The notes below the pieces were generated by a model. It was not told where the DNA came from. It saw only the letters and a list, made by a program, of their open reading frames with translations, and ran no database searches. Position numbers and translations under genes: made by a program. DNA of 37,756 nucleotides from Flintibacter muris (lineage in GTDB: Bacteria; Bacillota; Clostridia; Oscillospirales; Oscillospiraceae): NCBI RefSeq assembly GCF_943192995.1, contig NZ_CALPCP010000034.1, positions 1 to 37,756 of the forward strand, written 5' to 3'. Below, one piece after another: positions 25,706-32,508 of this stretch (its first letter is position 1; the number at the start of each line of letters is the position of its first letter).

Positions 25706-25737
25706 ATCGTCAGATCCCCCTCAAATCTTCTGATGCG

Positions 25738-25773
25738 ATCACCCGCCAGACTCAGTTCTGGCGGGTGATTTTT
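25738..25773 (+). terminator. Terminator at the head of mobility module B
   Basis: A perfect 13-bp stem (25738-25750 with 25757-25769) followed by TTTTTC. Homologous to 7907 and 34115. Confidence 0.87.
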
Positions 25774-25814
25774 CTACAGCAAAAACTTTTTCTGTGAACG
25801 AAAAAATAAAGTTC

Positions 25815-25940
25815 GCTTTTGGAACCTGGAGGTTGTAGTAGAGGGATGATGGGCCTACGCTCTGAATCGGTAAACATTTTGTAAACTCGTCTATAAGAAA
25901 GTTCGGTTTCAGCCACTGGAGGTTGTGGTAGAAGGATGAG
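25815..25940 (+). repeat. Paired 34-bp direct repeats and GTAAAC pair, module B
   Basis: Repeat copies with GAGGTTGTRGTA cores at about 25817-25850 and 25907-25940, again 90 bp apart. GTAAAC lies at 25870 and 25881 between them. Same layout as in module A. Confidence 0.65.
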
Positions 25941-26001
25941 AGAGTCAGCGCATAAGGGCAGAGGAAAAACTGACTCAGCAGAAAGGGTGGGCAAGTACAA
26001 C

Positions 26002-26214
26002 ATGAAAGAATCCAACTACAAGAACTACGACGAACTGCCGCTGTTCCTGAACGCGAAAACAGTGGCAAAGGTGCTGGGCGTCTCACCGTCCAGCGGGTAC
26101 GAGCTGATGCACGAACCGGATTTCCCGATGCTGAAAATCGGCAGCAGGATGGTGGTACCCAAGGAGCAATTCGTGGAGTGGGTATCGCGGCACACTCAGG
26201 GAGGTGCAGATTGA
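26002..26214 (+). CDS. Excisionase-like winged-helix protein, module B
   Basis: 70 residues, close paralogue of the module A protein (FLNAKTVAKVLGVSPSSGYELM, wing FPMLKIGSRMVVPKEQFVEWV). It is predicted to bind DNA at the element ends. ATG 26002 corresponds to the module A start; a weaker GGGTGGG lies upstream, and the longer frame from 25936 is not conserved. It overlaps the next gene. The module has lost its own integrase, so this copy may act on others or be a remnant. Confidence 0.83.
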   Translation: MKESNYKNYDELPLFLNAKTVAKVLGVSPSSGYELMHEPDFPMLKIGSRMVVPKEQFVEWVSRHTQGGAD

Positions 26215-26645
26215 AGTACAAACAGTGGTCTAAGCGTGATCCGATCAAGAACTACTTCCAACTGCCCAACGAGATATTTCTGCTACGTCTGTCGCCCGGC
26301 GCACTGGCCGTCTACTCCTACCTGCTCTGCTGTGAAAACCGTAACACCTACCAATGCTGGCCCAGCTACAAAACTATCGGCAGAGCAGTGCGGATGAGTG
26401 CCAACACCGTTCGCAAGTATGTGTGCGAGTTGGAGGAGCGGCAGCTCATCAGTACAGAGAACAGATCCGTCACCACCAAGGCTGGCCTGAAGCGCAACGG
26501 CAATCTGCTCTACACCATCCGTCCGATTCAGCTGGCGCTGGACCAGTTCTACGAACAGCAGTTGGCGCAGATAGATGTGGCGGCTGAGCGTCAGCGAGTC
26601 GCAAACGCTCTCGCACTTCGCAACGATAGTACGCACTCAGCGTGA
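26211..26645 (+). CDS. Helix-turn-helix protein (HTH_36-like), module B
   Basis: 144 residues, paralogue of the protein at 8374. The start is TTG 26211, overlapping the stop of the xis-like gene at the position where module A has GTG, with GGAGG upstream. HTH region KNYFQLPNEIF and SYKTIGRAVRMSANTVRKYV intact. See the module A copy for the functional alternatives (regulator or small initiator). Confidence 0.78.
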   Translation: MKYKQWSKRDPIKNYFQLPNEIFLLRLSPGALAVYSYLLCCENRNTYQCWPSYKTIGRAVRMSANTVRKYVCELEERQLISTENRSVTTKAGLKRNGNLLYTIRPIQLALDQFYEQQLAQIDVAAERQRVANALALRNDSTHSA

Positions 26646-27019
26646 CAGCCTGTGCGCCGCCGTGTGGCCTCGCTGATGCTCGGAGGGTAACAAGCCGCAG
26701 TCCATCGCAGACGAAGCTGTGTCCAAAGCGTGTGGCCGGTGTGCGCCATCCCGCGAATTCAGCACAACCGAAAGTGGCAGGTGAACCGGGGGGTCGAAAA
26801 AAGTGCAGGATAAAGGCAGGTGGTCGCTTACGCGCCCCCCTGCCAGCCACACCGCCCCGCAACGCGGGTCGGGGATTTTCCATAGGTGGTCGGTTTTACC
26901 CCCTGTTGGCTGTTCCAGGTGGTCGGAATGAAGAAAAACAGAGGAAAAACCGCCCTGTTTCAACCTTTTCCAAGGTGGCTGTGACAGGTGGTTTTCCAAC
27001 AAAAAGGAGGAATTTTCCA
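26646..27019 (+). other. Conserved structured non-coding region, module B
   Basis: Same length as 8809-9182 and nearly identical over its second two thirds. The hairpin corresponding to 8978-9007 is at 26815-26844, with the CCCGC/GCGGG stem after it. Confidence 0.6.
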
Positions 27020-27544
27020 ATGAGCAAAAATACGCACATTTCGGTGGAACCAAACACACCCGCAGAAGTCAAGACGCGCATCCCCGTCTGGCTGTACCCA
27101 TCCACACTGGAGGTGATGGACAGAGCAATGAAAATTGCGAACTGCAAAAGCCGCAGTGAGTATCTGGAGAAGGCCGCGCTGTTCTACGCCGGCTACGTTT
27201 CAGGTCAGGATGCCACTGCCTATCTGCCGCCCGCGCTGGCATCCGTCCTGCGTGGTACAGTGCAGGATACGGAGAACCGAATCTGCCGTCTGCTCTTCAA
27301 GCTGGCGGTGGAGCAGGACATGGTAATGAATGTGCTGGCGGCAGGAATGGAGATTCCCGATGAGCAGCTCAAGGCGCTGCGGGGACGGTGCATCCAGGAT
27401 GTGAAAAAGACCAGCGGCAGCATTTCGCTGGACGACGCTGTCCGCTACCAGAGGGGTAGCCTAAGACATATTCATTTGACCGTCTCCTTTCTAACGTTTT
27501 GTGAGCGTATTGTCTCACATATCGTTAGAATTGTCAACAGTTAA
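27020..27544 (+). CDS. Ribbon-helix-helix protein with replaced C-terminus, module B
   Basis: Residues 1-147 match the module A RHH protein closely (first 60 almost identical). After DDAVRYQRG the normal end GL-stop is replaced by about 25 unrelated residues (RHIHLTVSFLTFCERIVSHI...) encoded by DNA that carries the operators of the next element. This is a junction product: module B ends at about 27464 and its repeat, DUF6809 and integrase genes are missing. The RHH fold itself is intact. Confidence 0.8.
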   Translation: MSKNTHISVEPNTPAEVKTRIPVWLYPSTLEVMDRAMKIANCKSRSEYLEKAALFYAGYVSGQDATAYLPPALASVLRGTVQDTENRICRLLFKLAVEQDMVMNVLAAGMEIPDEQLKALRGRCIQDVKKTSGSISLDDAVRYQRGSLRHIHLTVSFLTFCERIVSHIVRIVNS

Positions 27545-27605
27545 TTTAACGTTTTGTGAGAATTTTCAATTCTCTCTTGCAAATTCTCACTATCCGTGAT
27601 ATTAT
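27491..27605 (+). promoter_or_regulatory. Operators and promoter of the XRE repressor gene
   Basis: Operator 1 is an inverted repeat CTAACGTTTTGTGAG (27491-27505) with CTCACATATCGTTAG (27514-27528). Operator 2 is GTGAGAATTT (27556-27565) with AAATTCTCAC (27581-27590); the half-site AACGTTTTGTGAG overlaps it. The promoter is TTGCAA (27577-27582) with TATTAT (27600-27605), 17-bp spacer. Operator 2 covers the -35 box, so autorepression is likely. Confidence 0.75.
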
Positions 27606-27636
27606 CGCCACAAGATTGTTTCGGGAGGGGACATCA

Positions 27637-28113
27637 ATGTTCGCACAACGATTAAAGGAATTGCGGAAAGATAGGGGATTAACGCAGATACAATTTGCAC
27701 AGCAATTCCATGTTTCCAATGGTGCTGTCGCAATGTGGGAAACCGGAAAACGTGAACCCGATTTTGATACGATGAATAGGCTTGCTGCTTTTTTTAATGT
27801 TACTGTTGATTACCTCCTCGGAAATGTGACTGACCCGTTTTTCCAACTGGACAATGACCGTATCCTCCAGGACATAAATAGCTATGAGAGCGAAAGCACC
27901 TCCACCCTCACAGATAGGGACAGGCGGGATATAGCCCGTGACTTGGAGCGGATCATGGAGGCCCTGGACACAGCCGGCGATTTGCAGTTTGACGGAGATC
28001 CCATGAGTGACGAGGCCCGGGAGAGTATCAGGGCCGCTATGAAGTTGGGGCTGGAGGCCGCCAAGGTCAAAAATAAAGAGCGGTTTACCCCCAAGAAATT
28101 CAGAAAGGAGTAA
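27637..28113 (+). CDS. XRE-family repressor of the second integrative element
   Basis: 158 residues. N-terminal HTH_3 domain (FAQRLKELRKDRGLTQIQFA, then GAVAMWETGKREPDFDTMNR), linker and a helical C-terminal part. It lies upstream of an ImmA-like protease gene, the arrangement of the ICEBs1-type switch in which the protease removes the repressor to induce excision. ATG 27637 follows GGGAGGGG. It probably binds the inverted repeats at 27491-27590. Confidence 0.9.
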   Translation: MFAQRLKELRKDRGLTQIQFAQQFHVSNGAVAMWETGKREPDFDTMNRLAAFFNVTVDYLLGNVTDPFFQLDNDRILQDINSYESESTSTLTDRDRRDIARDLERIMEALDTAGDLQFDGDPMSDEARESIRAAMKLGLEAAKVKNKERFTPKKFRKE

Positions 28114-28120
28114 ACCGCCA

Positions 28121-28579
28121 TTGGATATTAAACGCCTTGCGGAGAGGCTGGTGGACAAGCACGGCACCCGTGACCCCTTCAGAATTGCGGAGGAGCTGGG
28201 CTACACCATCATCCACACTCCCCTTGTGGGGGTGCGGGGCTTTTATCAATATCTGAAGCGGTGCCATATCATTTACTTGGACTCGGAACTGGGCGAGGCC
28301 ACAGCACGCTTTGTCTGCGCCCATGAGCTGGGGCATTCCTTCCTTCACCAGGGCCTAAATCGGATATTCATGGATACCCGCACTTTCATCATCACTGGCC
28401 GCTATGAAACCGAGGCCAACCAGTTTGCGGTTGACTTGATATATAGCGACGAGGAATTACAACCCTACTTGTCCCGCAGTTATGAGCGTGCGGCCGCCTA
28501 TATGGGGGTCAGCAACGCCCTTGCGGAGTATCGAATGGGGGAAGTCGTGCCGGAGCACCCGGCAGACGAATGGGCATGA
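28121..28579 (+). CDS. immA: ImmA/IrrE-type metallopeptidase
   Basis: 152 residues with the zinc-binding HELGH (in CAHELGHSFLH) and the third ligand in ETEANQFA, typical of ImmA/IrrE proteases that cleave XRE repressors. TTG 28121 is the likely start: AAGGAG lies 10 nt upstream, 7 nt after the repressor stop. No ATG fits. Its substrate is inferred to be the repressor encoded just before it. Confidence 0.9.
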   Translation: MDIKRLAERLVDKHGTRDPFRIAEELGYTIIHTPLVGVRGFYQYLKRCHIIYLDSELGEATARFVCAHELGHSFLHQGLNRIFMDTRTFIITGRYETEANQFAVDLIYSDEELQPYLSRSYERAAAYMGVSNALAEYRMGEVVPEHPADEWA

Positions 28580-28619
28580 AAAAAGCCCTCCCCGGTGCTA
28601 CCAACGCCGAGGAGGACAA

Positions 28620-28655
28620 AGAGGGCAGTAGACTTTGCGACGGCCTAACTGCCCT
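28620..28655 (+). promoter_or_regulatory. Hairpin between immA and the integrase gene
   Basis: GAGGGCAGT pairs with ACTGCCCTC around a longer loop, without a T-run. It lies just before the integrase ribosome binding site (AGGAGG), so it may be an RNA processing or attenuation element. Confidence 0.4.
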
Positions 28656-28688
28656 CCTATCATATCAAATGCAGGAGGAAAAAGCAAG

Positions 28689-30107
28689 ATGGCAACCATT
28701 CAAAAACAGGGGAGAGGTTATAAAATTACCGTCTCCCAGGGCTATGACCATGCCGGCAAGCGGCTCCGCCAATATATGACGTGGGTACCAGAACCGGGGA
28801 TGTCTGAGCGGCAGATCAAGAAGGAGCTGGAGCGGCAAGCGGTCTTGTTCGAGGAAAAGGTTTTGACCAGGGTCACCTCCAACGGCAATATGCGCTTTGC
28901 CGACTTCGCAGAAAAGTACATGACCGAGTATGCCCAGCTGTACCTCAAACCCAAAACCATAGCCACCTACACAGAGCACCTTCAGCGCATCAACCAGGCA
29001 ATCGGCCACATTCGGCTCTGCGACCTCCGTACCGGCCACATCAACAGCTTTTACCAAAACCTGCAGGAGAAGGGGATCCGCAACCGCACCACCGCCGTCT
29101 GCAAAATCGACCTGCGGGAGCGGATCGGGACACAGCGAGGGGCCTTGACCGCTTTTGCCAGTCGTGCCGGCGTCAGCCGGGCCACCATCAAACAGGCCAT
29201 GGACGGCAAGCCCATCAACAAAGAATCTGCTGACGCTATCGCCCAGGCCGTGGGAATGAAGACCGCCAGAGCCTTTACTGTCACCACCCACGGGGAACCG
29301 CTGGCCCCGGCTAGTGTAATCTCCTACCACCGTACTCTCTCCTCCGTCCTCTCTCGGGCGGTCAAGTGGGGTTATATCCAGATCAACCCCGCAGACGCAG
29401 CGGAAAAGCCCAGCCTGGGCGGCCATGAGGCGGCCTACCTGGAGGAGGACGATGCCCGGCGGCTCCTGGAGCTTTTGCAGGCCGAGCCGGTCAAGTGGCG
29501 GGCCCCCATCACCTTCGACCTTCTTTCCGGCCTGCGCCGGGCAGAGCTACTGGGCCTCCGCTGGCAAGACGTAGACCTGGATGAGCATACCATCACCATC
29601 CGCCAGACCTCTAACTATCTGCCCGGCAAGGGGGTCTATGTGGGCTCACCGAAAACCACCACCTCGGCCCGACCTCTACCTATCTCCACCGCAGCTATTA
29701 TGCTACTGCTGGAGTACCGGGCCTGGCAGGACACCAGGCGGGAGCAGTTGGGGGACGCCTGGGAAGATCAGGACGGGCGGGTGTTCACCACCGACACCGG
29801 AGCCCCCATGTTCCCCGACAGCCTGACACAGTGGTTCAGTGCTTTTATTACCCGGTCGGGTATGCCGAAAGTGACGGTCCACAGCCTGCGGCACACATAC
29901 GCCTCCCTAATGATTGCCGATGGTGTGCCCCTGGTGGTTGTCTCCCGACAGCTGGGCCACGCTCAGGCCAGCACCACGGCCAACATCTATGCCCACGCCA
30001 TAGCCTCCGCCCAGGCGAAAGCCATGCAGACCTTTGACCGATTCAATGACCTTGTTGGAGCTGAAAAACCGCCCGAAAGGGGCATGAAAAAAGCGGCCGG
30101 GAATTGA
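28689..30107 (+). CDS. Tyrosine integrase with an inserted HTH segment
   Basis: 472 residues, longer than the usual 380-400. Arm-binding N-terminus (1-65), core-binding domain starting at about 78, and a catalytic domain with Arg in SGLRRAELLGL, HSLRHTYASLM, LGHAQASTT and Tyr in ANIYAHA. The core-binding domain is split at about 145-195 by a LacI/XRE-like HTH segment (TAFASRAGVSRATIKQAMDG, then SADAIAQAVGM). ATG 28689 has AGGAGG upstream. The gene points at the attachment core 136 bp downstream, so it most probably integrated this element into tRNA-Thr. Confidence 0.93.
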   Translation: MATIQKQGRGYKITVSQGYDHAGKRLRQYMTWVPEPGMSERQIKKELERQAVLFEEKVLTRVTSNGNMRFADFAEKYMTEYAQLYLKPKTIATYTEHLQRINQAIGHIRLCDLRTGHINSFYQNLQEKGIRNRTTAVCKIDLRERIGTQRGALTAFASRAGVSRATIKQAMDGKPINKESADAIAQAVGMKTARAFTVTTHGEPLAPASVISYHRTLSSVLSRAVKWGYIQINPADAAEKPSLGGHEAAYLEEDDARRLLELLQAEPVKWRAPITFDLLSGLRRAELLGLRWQDVDLDEHTITIRQTSNYLPGKGVYVGSPKTTTSARPLPISTAAIMLLLEYRAWQDTRREQLGDAWEDQDGRVFTTDTGAPMFPDSLTQWFSAFITRSGMPKVTVHSLRHTYASLMIADGVPLVVVSRQLGHAQASTTANIYAHAIASAQAKAMQTFDRFNDLVGAEKPPERGMKKAAGN

Positions 30108-30120
30108 CTTCCCGGCCGCT
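30092..30120 (+). terminator. Hairpin at the end of the integrase gene
   Basis: A perfect 12-bp stem AGCGGCCGGGAA/TTCCCGGCCGCT that includes the integrase stop codon. No T-run follows. A second hairpin at about 30210-30240 (AAAGCCTTGT with ACAAGGCTTT) lies just before the attachment core, and GGACGCTAAAC is repeated in tandem at 30157-30179. Confidence 0.6.
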
Positions 30121-30243
30121 CAACTGTGTATTTCGTGGTAGACCTTTGCCAGATTGGACGCTAAACGGACGCTAAACCCAAAAATTCGGGGCTATCGGAG
30201 AAATGAGAAAAGCCTTGTAACCGTTGCGGCACAAGGCTTTCAC

Positions 30244-30289
30244 TGGAGCTGCTACCCAGATTTGAACTGGGGACCTCATCCTTACCAAG
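30244..30289. repeat. Attachment core: 46-bp copy of the tRNA-Thr 3' part
   Basis: Identical over 46 bp to 37597-37642, that is the 3' half of the tRNA-Thr gene including the T-arm, acceptor end and CCA (minus strand). It marks the left end (attL) of the 30244-37642 element and, at the same time, the integrase-proximal end of the element to its left. It shows tandem integration at one tRNA. Confidence 0.9.
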
Positions 30290-30402
30290 TGATTGGAAAC
30301 CTCGGGAGTGCCGCTGTTCAGCACTTTCGGGGCATTTTTGTTGCGGAGGCGCATGGTCTTTGGCACTTTCCCGTCCATTGTCTCCGCCCGCTTTTTTCCG
30401 CG

Positions 30403-30423
30403 TGTGGGTCACGGTGTGGGTCA
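30403..30423 (+). repeat. Paired TGGGTCA sites near the left attachment core
   Basis: GTGGGTCA occurs twice, separated by CGGT. The same pair occurs at 37491-37511 near the right core. Probable arm-type sites of the integrase. Between 30290 and 30431 nothing else coding is seen. Confidence 0.55.
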
Positions 30424-30431
30424 AACCCAAA

Positions 30432-30674
30432 TCATGAAGCAAAGGCGGGACGCACCTCAGAGAGCGGAAGTCCCAACTTGATTGCCCGCTCCCGCTCATA
30501 GGTGACTCTGGTGATCTCCTCAATAAACCGCCGCTCTTTTTCGTCCGCGCTGGCCCATCTCACAGCATACTTCCTGCACATCTGGAAAAAAATCTCGTAA
30601 AACCGATCTTCCTCCGCATCTCTGCGGCAATACCACGCCGCATCAGATACGGGGTTTTCTTTTCTGTGTTCCAT
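30432..30674 (-). CDS. Small unknown protein
   Basis: 80 residues, hydrophilic and helical (WYCRRDAEEDRFYEIFFQM, then TRVTYERERAIKLGLPLSE). I do not recognise it. ATG at 30674 has AGGAGG 7 nt upstream; the gene starts 16 nt after the GNAT gene, so they form a two-gene operon. Cargo of the rightmost element. Confidence 0.72.
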   Translation of the reverse strand: MEHRKENPVSDAAWYCRRDAEEDRFYEIFFQMCRKYAVRWASADEKERRFIEEITRVTYERERAIKLGLPLSEVRPAFAS

Positions 30675-30690
30675 CCAAGCACCTCCTGAG

Positions 30691-31203
30691 TCAAGCAAGG
30701 TATGTGAAAAAGATCCGTTTCGCCGCCTCGTCCGCTATCAAATACCTTGGGGCGGAAGAAGCAAACATCGGAAGTCTTACCGCTCCAAAATCCCGCTCAT
30801 AATGCCGGGCCAGTTCACCCGTCTTCGCCTCCAGCACAACGTCCCCGGCGAAGCCGTTGTCAATGGACAGCTTGATACCGTAGGCAATCATCAGCCGCCC
30901 GATTCCAGCGTACTTCGGCCTTCCGCCGTCCATCATCGGATTCGAGCCCGGCTGGGCCTCCATATAGGCGATATGAACCACAAGTGAATGCTCCAGAATT
31001 TCGTATGCCCCCAGTGCAATCAACTCATTGCCCGCTTTCGCCGCATATTTCTCAAAACGGTCATCAGCCAAATATTCGCTGGTCCATGAAGTCTGCCAAG
31101 TCGGCGGAGAATCCGTTGACTCGGCATCCTCCTGTGTCATCGGTTCAATAGAAACTGGAACCCGCTGATGTTCTCCGTCCAGTACAAACGGCTCAAACCG
31201 CAC
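30691..31203 (-). CDS. GNAT-family N-acetyltransferase-like protein
   Basis: 170 residues. The acetyl-CoA loop is seen as KYAGIGRLMIAYGIKLS (about 100-116), followed by VVLEAKTGELARHYERDFGA, which matches GNAT motifs A and B. Substrate unknown. GTG at 31203 is preferred over GTG 31212 because AGAGG lies 7 nt upstream of it. It is transcribed away from the CAP gene. A toxin role cannot be judged from the sequence. Confidence 0.78.
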   Translation of the reverse strand: MRFEPFVLDGEHQRVPVSIEPMTQEDAESTDSPPTWQTSWTSEYLADDRFEKYAAKAGNELIALGAYEILEHSLVVHIAYMEAQPGSNPMMDGGRPKYAGIGRLMIAYGIKLSIDNGFAGDVVLEAKTGELARHYERDFGAVRLPMFASSAPRYLIADEAAKRIFFTYLA

Positions 31204-31268
31204 CGCTATCACCTCTTTACAGGTAACAGTTTACCATATAGGAGCACAAAATACAAGTCCGCCACCCA

Positions 31269-31304
31269 TACAGAATTTGCTACGCTGTAAACAATATAGG
31301 GGCT
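31269..31304 (+). repeat. Cassette-boundary repeat, copy 6
   Basis: TACAGAATTTGC, spacer TACGCTG, TAAACAATATAGGGGC. The most divergent copy. It lies upstream of CAP copy 3, so this CAP gene has a repeat on both sides (copies 6 and 7), 1.02 kb apart. Confidence 0.5.
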
Positions 31305-31318
31305 GTGGCACTGTGCAG

Positions 31319-31436
31319 TTCGCTTGCTTTTCACCTCTGTACTTCTCCGTTTATCCCTATCGACTTTCGCCTCCTATTTCGGTATCGTGTTGCTTGCGAA
31401 AGCCCTTTAAAATACAGAAATCAGGAGGAAAAGCAA
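31319..31436 (+). promoter_or_regulatory. Conserved 118-bp leader of CAP copy 3
   Basis: Nearly identical to 13047-13164; see there. AGGAGG ribosome binding site at its end. Confidence 0.55.
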
Positions 31437-32210
31437 ATGACCAGTATCAAAAAGCGCACCACTGTCGCACTGACGGCAGCAATCCTCGCAACAACCCTCG
31501 CTATCCCCGCCACGGCAGTGGAGACCTCAGCCATTCGAGTGAGCAGCTACAAGGGCAGTACCCTGAAAGTGGGAGAACGCAGCGGACTCATCATCGGCCC
31601 CAGCGGTGCGGACTACACCGTCACCTCCAGCGACCCAGACACGGTGGCGGTGGAGCAGGTGCTGACCTTCTGGGTCGCCGTCGCCAAGACGGTGGGGACG
31701 GCGGAGATCACCGCTTCCAACAGCGCCGGGGAGCATGGGAGCATGACGCTGACGGTCGGCTCCACTACCCCCGCCGCGCCGGAAGCCCCCGCCAGCGGGG
31801 ACAGCGCCGGCCTGACGGACAACCTGGAGATACGGCAGGAGATGATCCGCCTCATCAACCAGACCCGCAAGGCCAACGAGGTGCCGGAACTGCCGGTCAG
31901 CGAGGCCCTGATGAACGCCGCCCAAGCCTGCTCCGACCGGCGCTATACCTGGCATCACGCTCCGGAGGAGAGCCAGGCCGCTGCCGAGGCTGGATATCCC
32001 TACGGCTTCGGTGACAACCTCACTGTGTTCACCGGCACAGCCGACGCTGCCCAACGCGCCGTCGACAACTGGATCCACTCCCCCGGTCATTTCGAGACCA
32101 TGATCGACCCCAGATGCGACTGTATCGGCGTGGGCGTGACCCAGTACGACGGTATCACCTACTGCTACATGTTCGTTGGAATACCCAACAGCATCAATTT
32201 CTATGCGTAA
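31437..32210 (+). CDS. CAP-domain (SCP-like) secreted protein, copy 3
   Basis: 257 residues, the same length as copy 2. Signal peptide (1-26), Ig-like domain (about 27-112) and CAP domain with IHSPGHFETMIDP. Expected extracellular or wall-bound. It differs from copies 1 and 2 by scattered substitutions mainly in the linker (STTPAAPEAPASGD here), with no gaps inside the CAP domain. It is the only gene between repeats 6 and 7. Start ATG with AGGAGG 8 nt upstream. Confidence 0.92.
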   Translation: MTSIKKRTTVALTAAILATTLAIPATAVETSAIRVSSYKGSTLKVGERSGLIIGPSGADYTVTSSDPDTVAVEQVLTFWVAVAKTVGTAEITASNSAGEHGSMTLTVGSTTPAAPEAPASGDSAGLTDNLEIRQEMIRLINQTRKANEVPELPVSEALMNAAQACSDRRYTWHHAPEESQAAAEAGYPYGFGDNLTVFTGTADAAQRAVDNWIHSPGHFETMIDPRCDCIGVGVTQYDGITYCYMFVGIPNSINFYA

Positions 32211-32226
32211 GCGAATAGTCCTCAAG

Positions 32227-32256
32227 GAGGGCCGTCCAGAAAACTGGACGGCCCTC
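32227..32256 (+). terminator. Hairpin after CAP copy 3
   Basis: A perfect 13-bp stem (32227-32239 with 32244-32256), loop AAAA, 16 bp after the stop codon; weak T content downstream. It shares GTCCAG/CTGGAC with the hairpin after copy 2. Confidence 0.72.
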
Positions 32257-32291
32257 TCTCGTGGTGGCAAAAACAGAGCACAGATTTACTG

Positions 32292-32329
32292 CTCAGATAT
32301 TGCGTACCAGAAAACAAAGAATTAAAGCC
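32292..32329 (+). repeat. Cassette-boundary repeat, copy 7
   Basis: CTCAGATATTGC, spacer GTACCAG, AAAACAAAGAATTAAAGCC. Downstream of CAP copy 3 and very close to copies 1 and 4, which also follow CAP genes. From here to 32508 no gene is seen. Confidence 0.7.
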
Positions 32330-32508
32330 TTTCATTTGGTGGGTTCTAATAAGGAGTATCTAAGAACTTCGGACTGGCGGCATGGCCCTTTGGTAAAGAG
32401 AAAGCTAATTTTACCGAACTCTTTTGGGAATGCGCCCAACATTGCAAAAGTTTTTCGTAATGTGACTGTTTTCTCCTACGGCTGACACATTTCCAACTAT
32501 TGACTCAC

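Noticed and set aside
27556..27636. Earlier start of the XRE repressor
   Set aside because: It would lie over the -35 and -10 boxes and operator 2; ATG 27637 has a good ribosome binding site and begins the HTH domain normally.
30154..30501. Open frame across the left attachment core
   Set aside because: It reads through the tRNA-derived core and arm sites and has no ribosome binding site; part of its peptide also appears at the right core because the DNA is duplicated.
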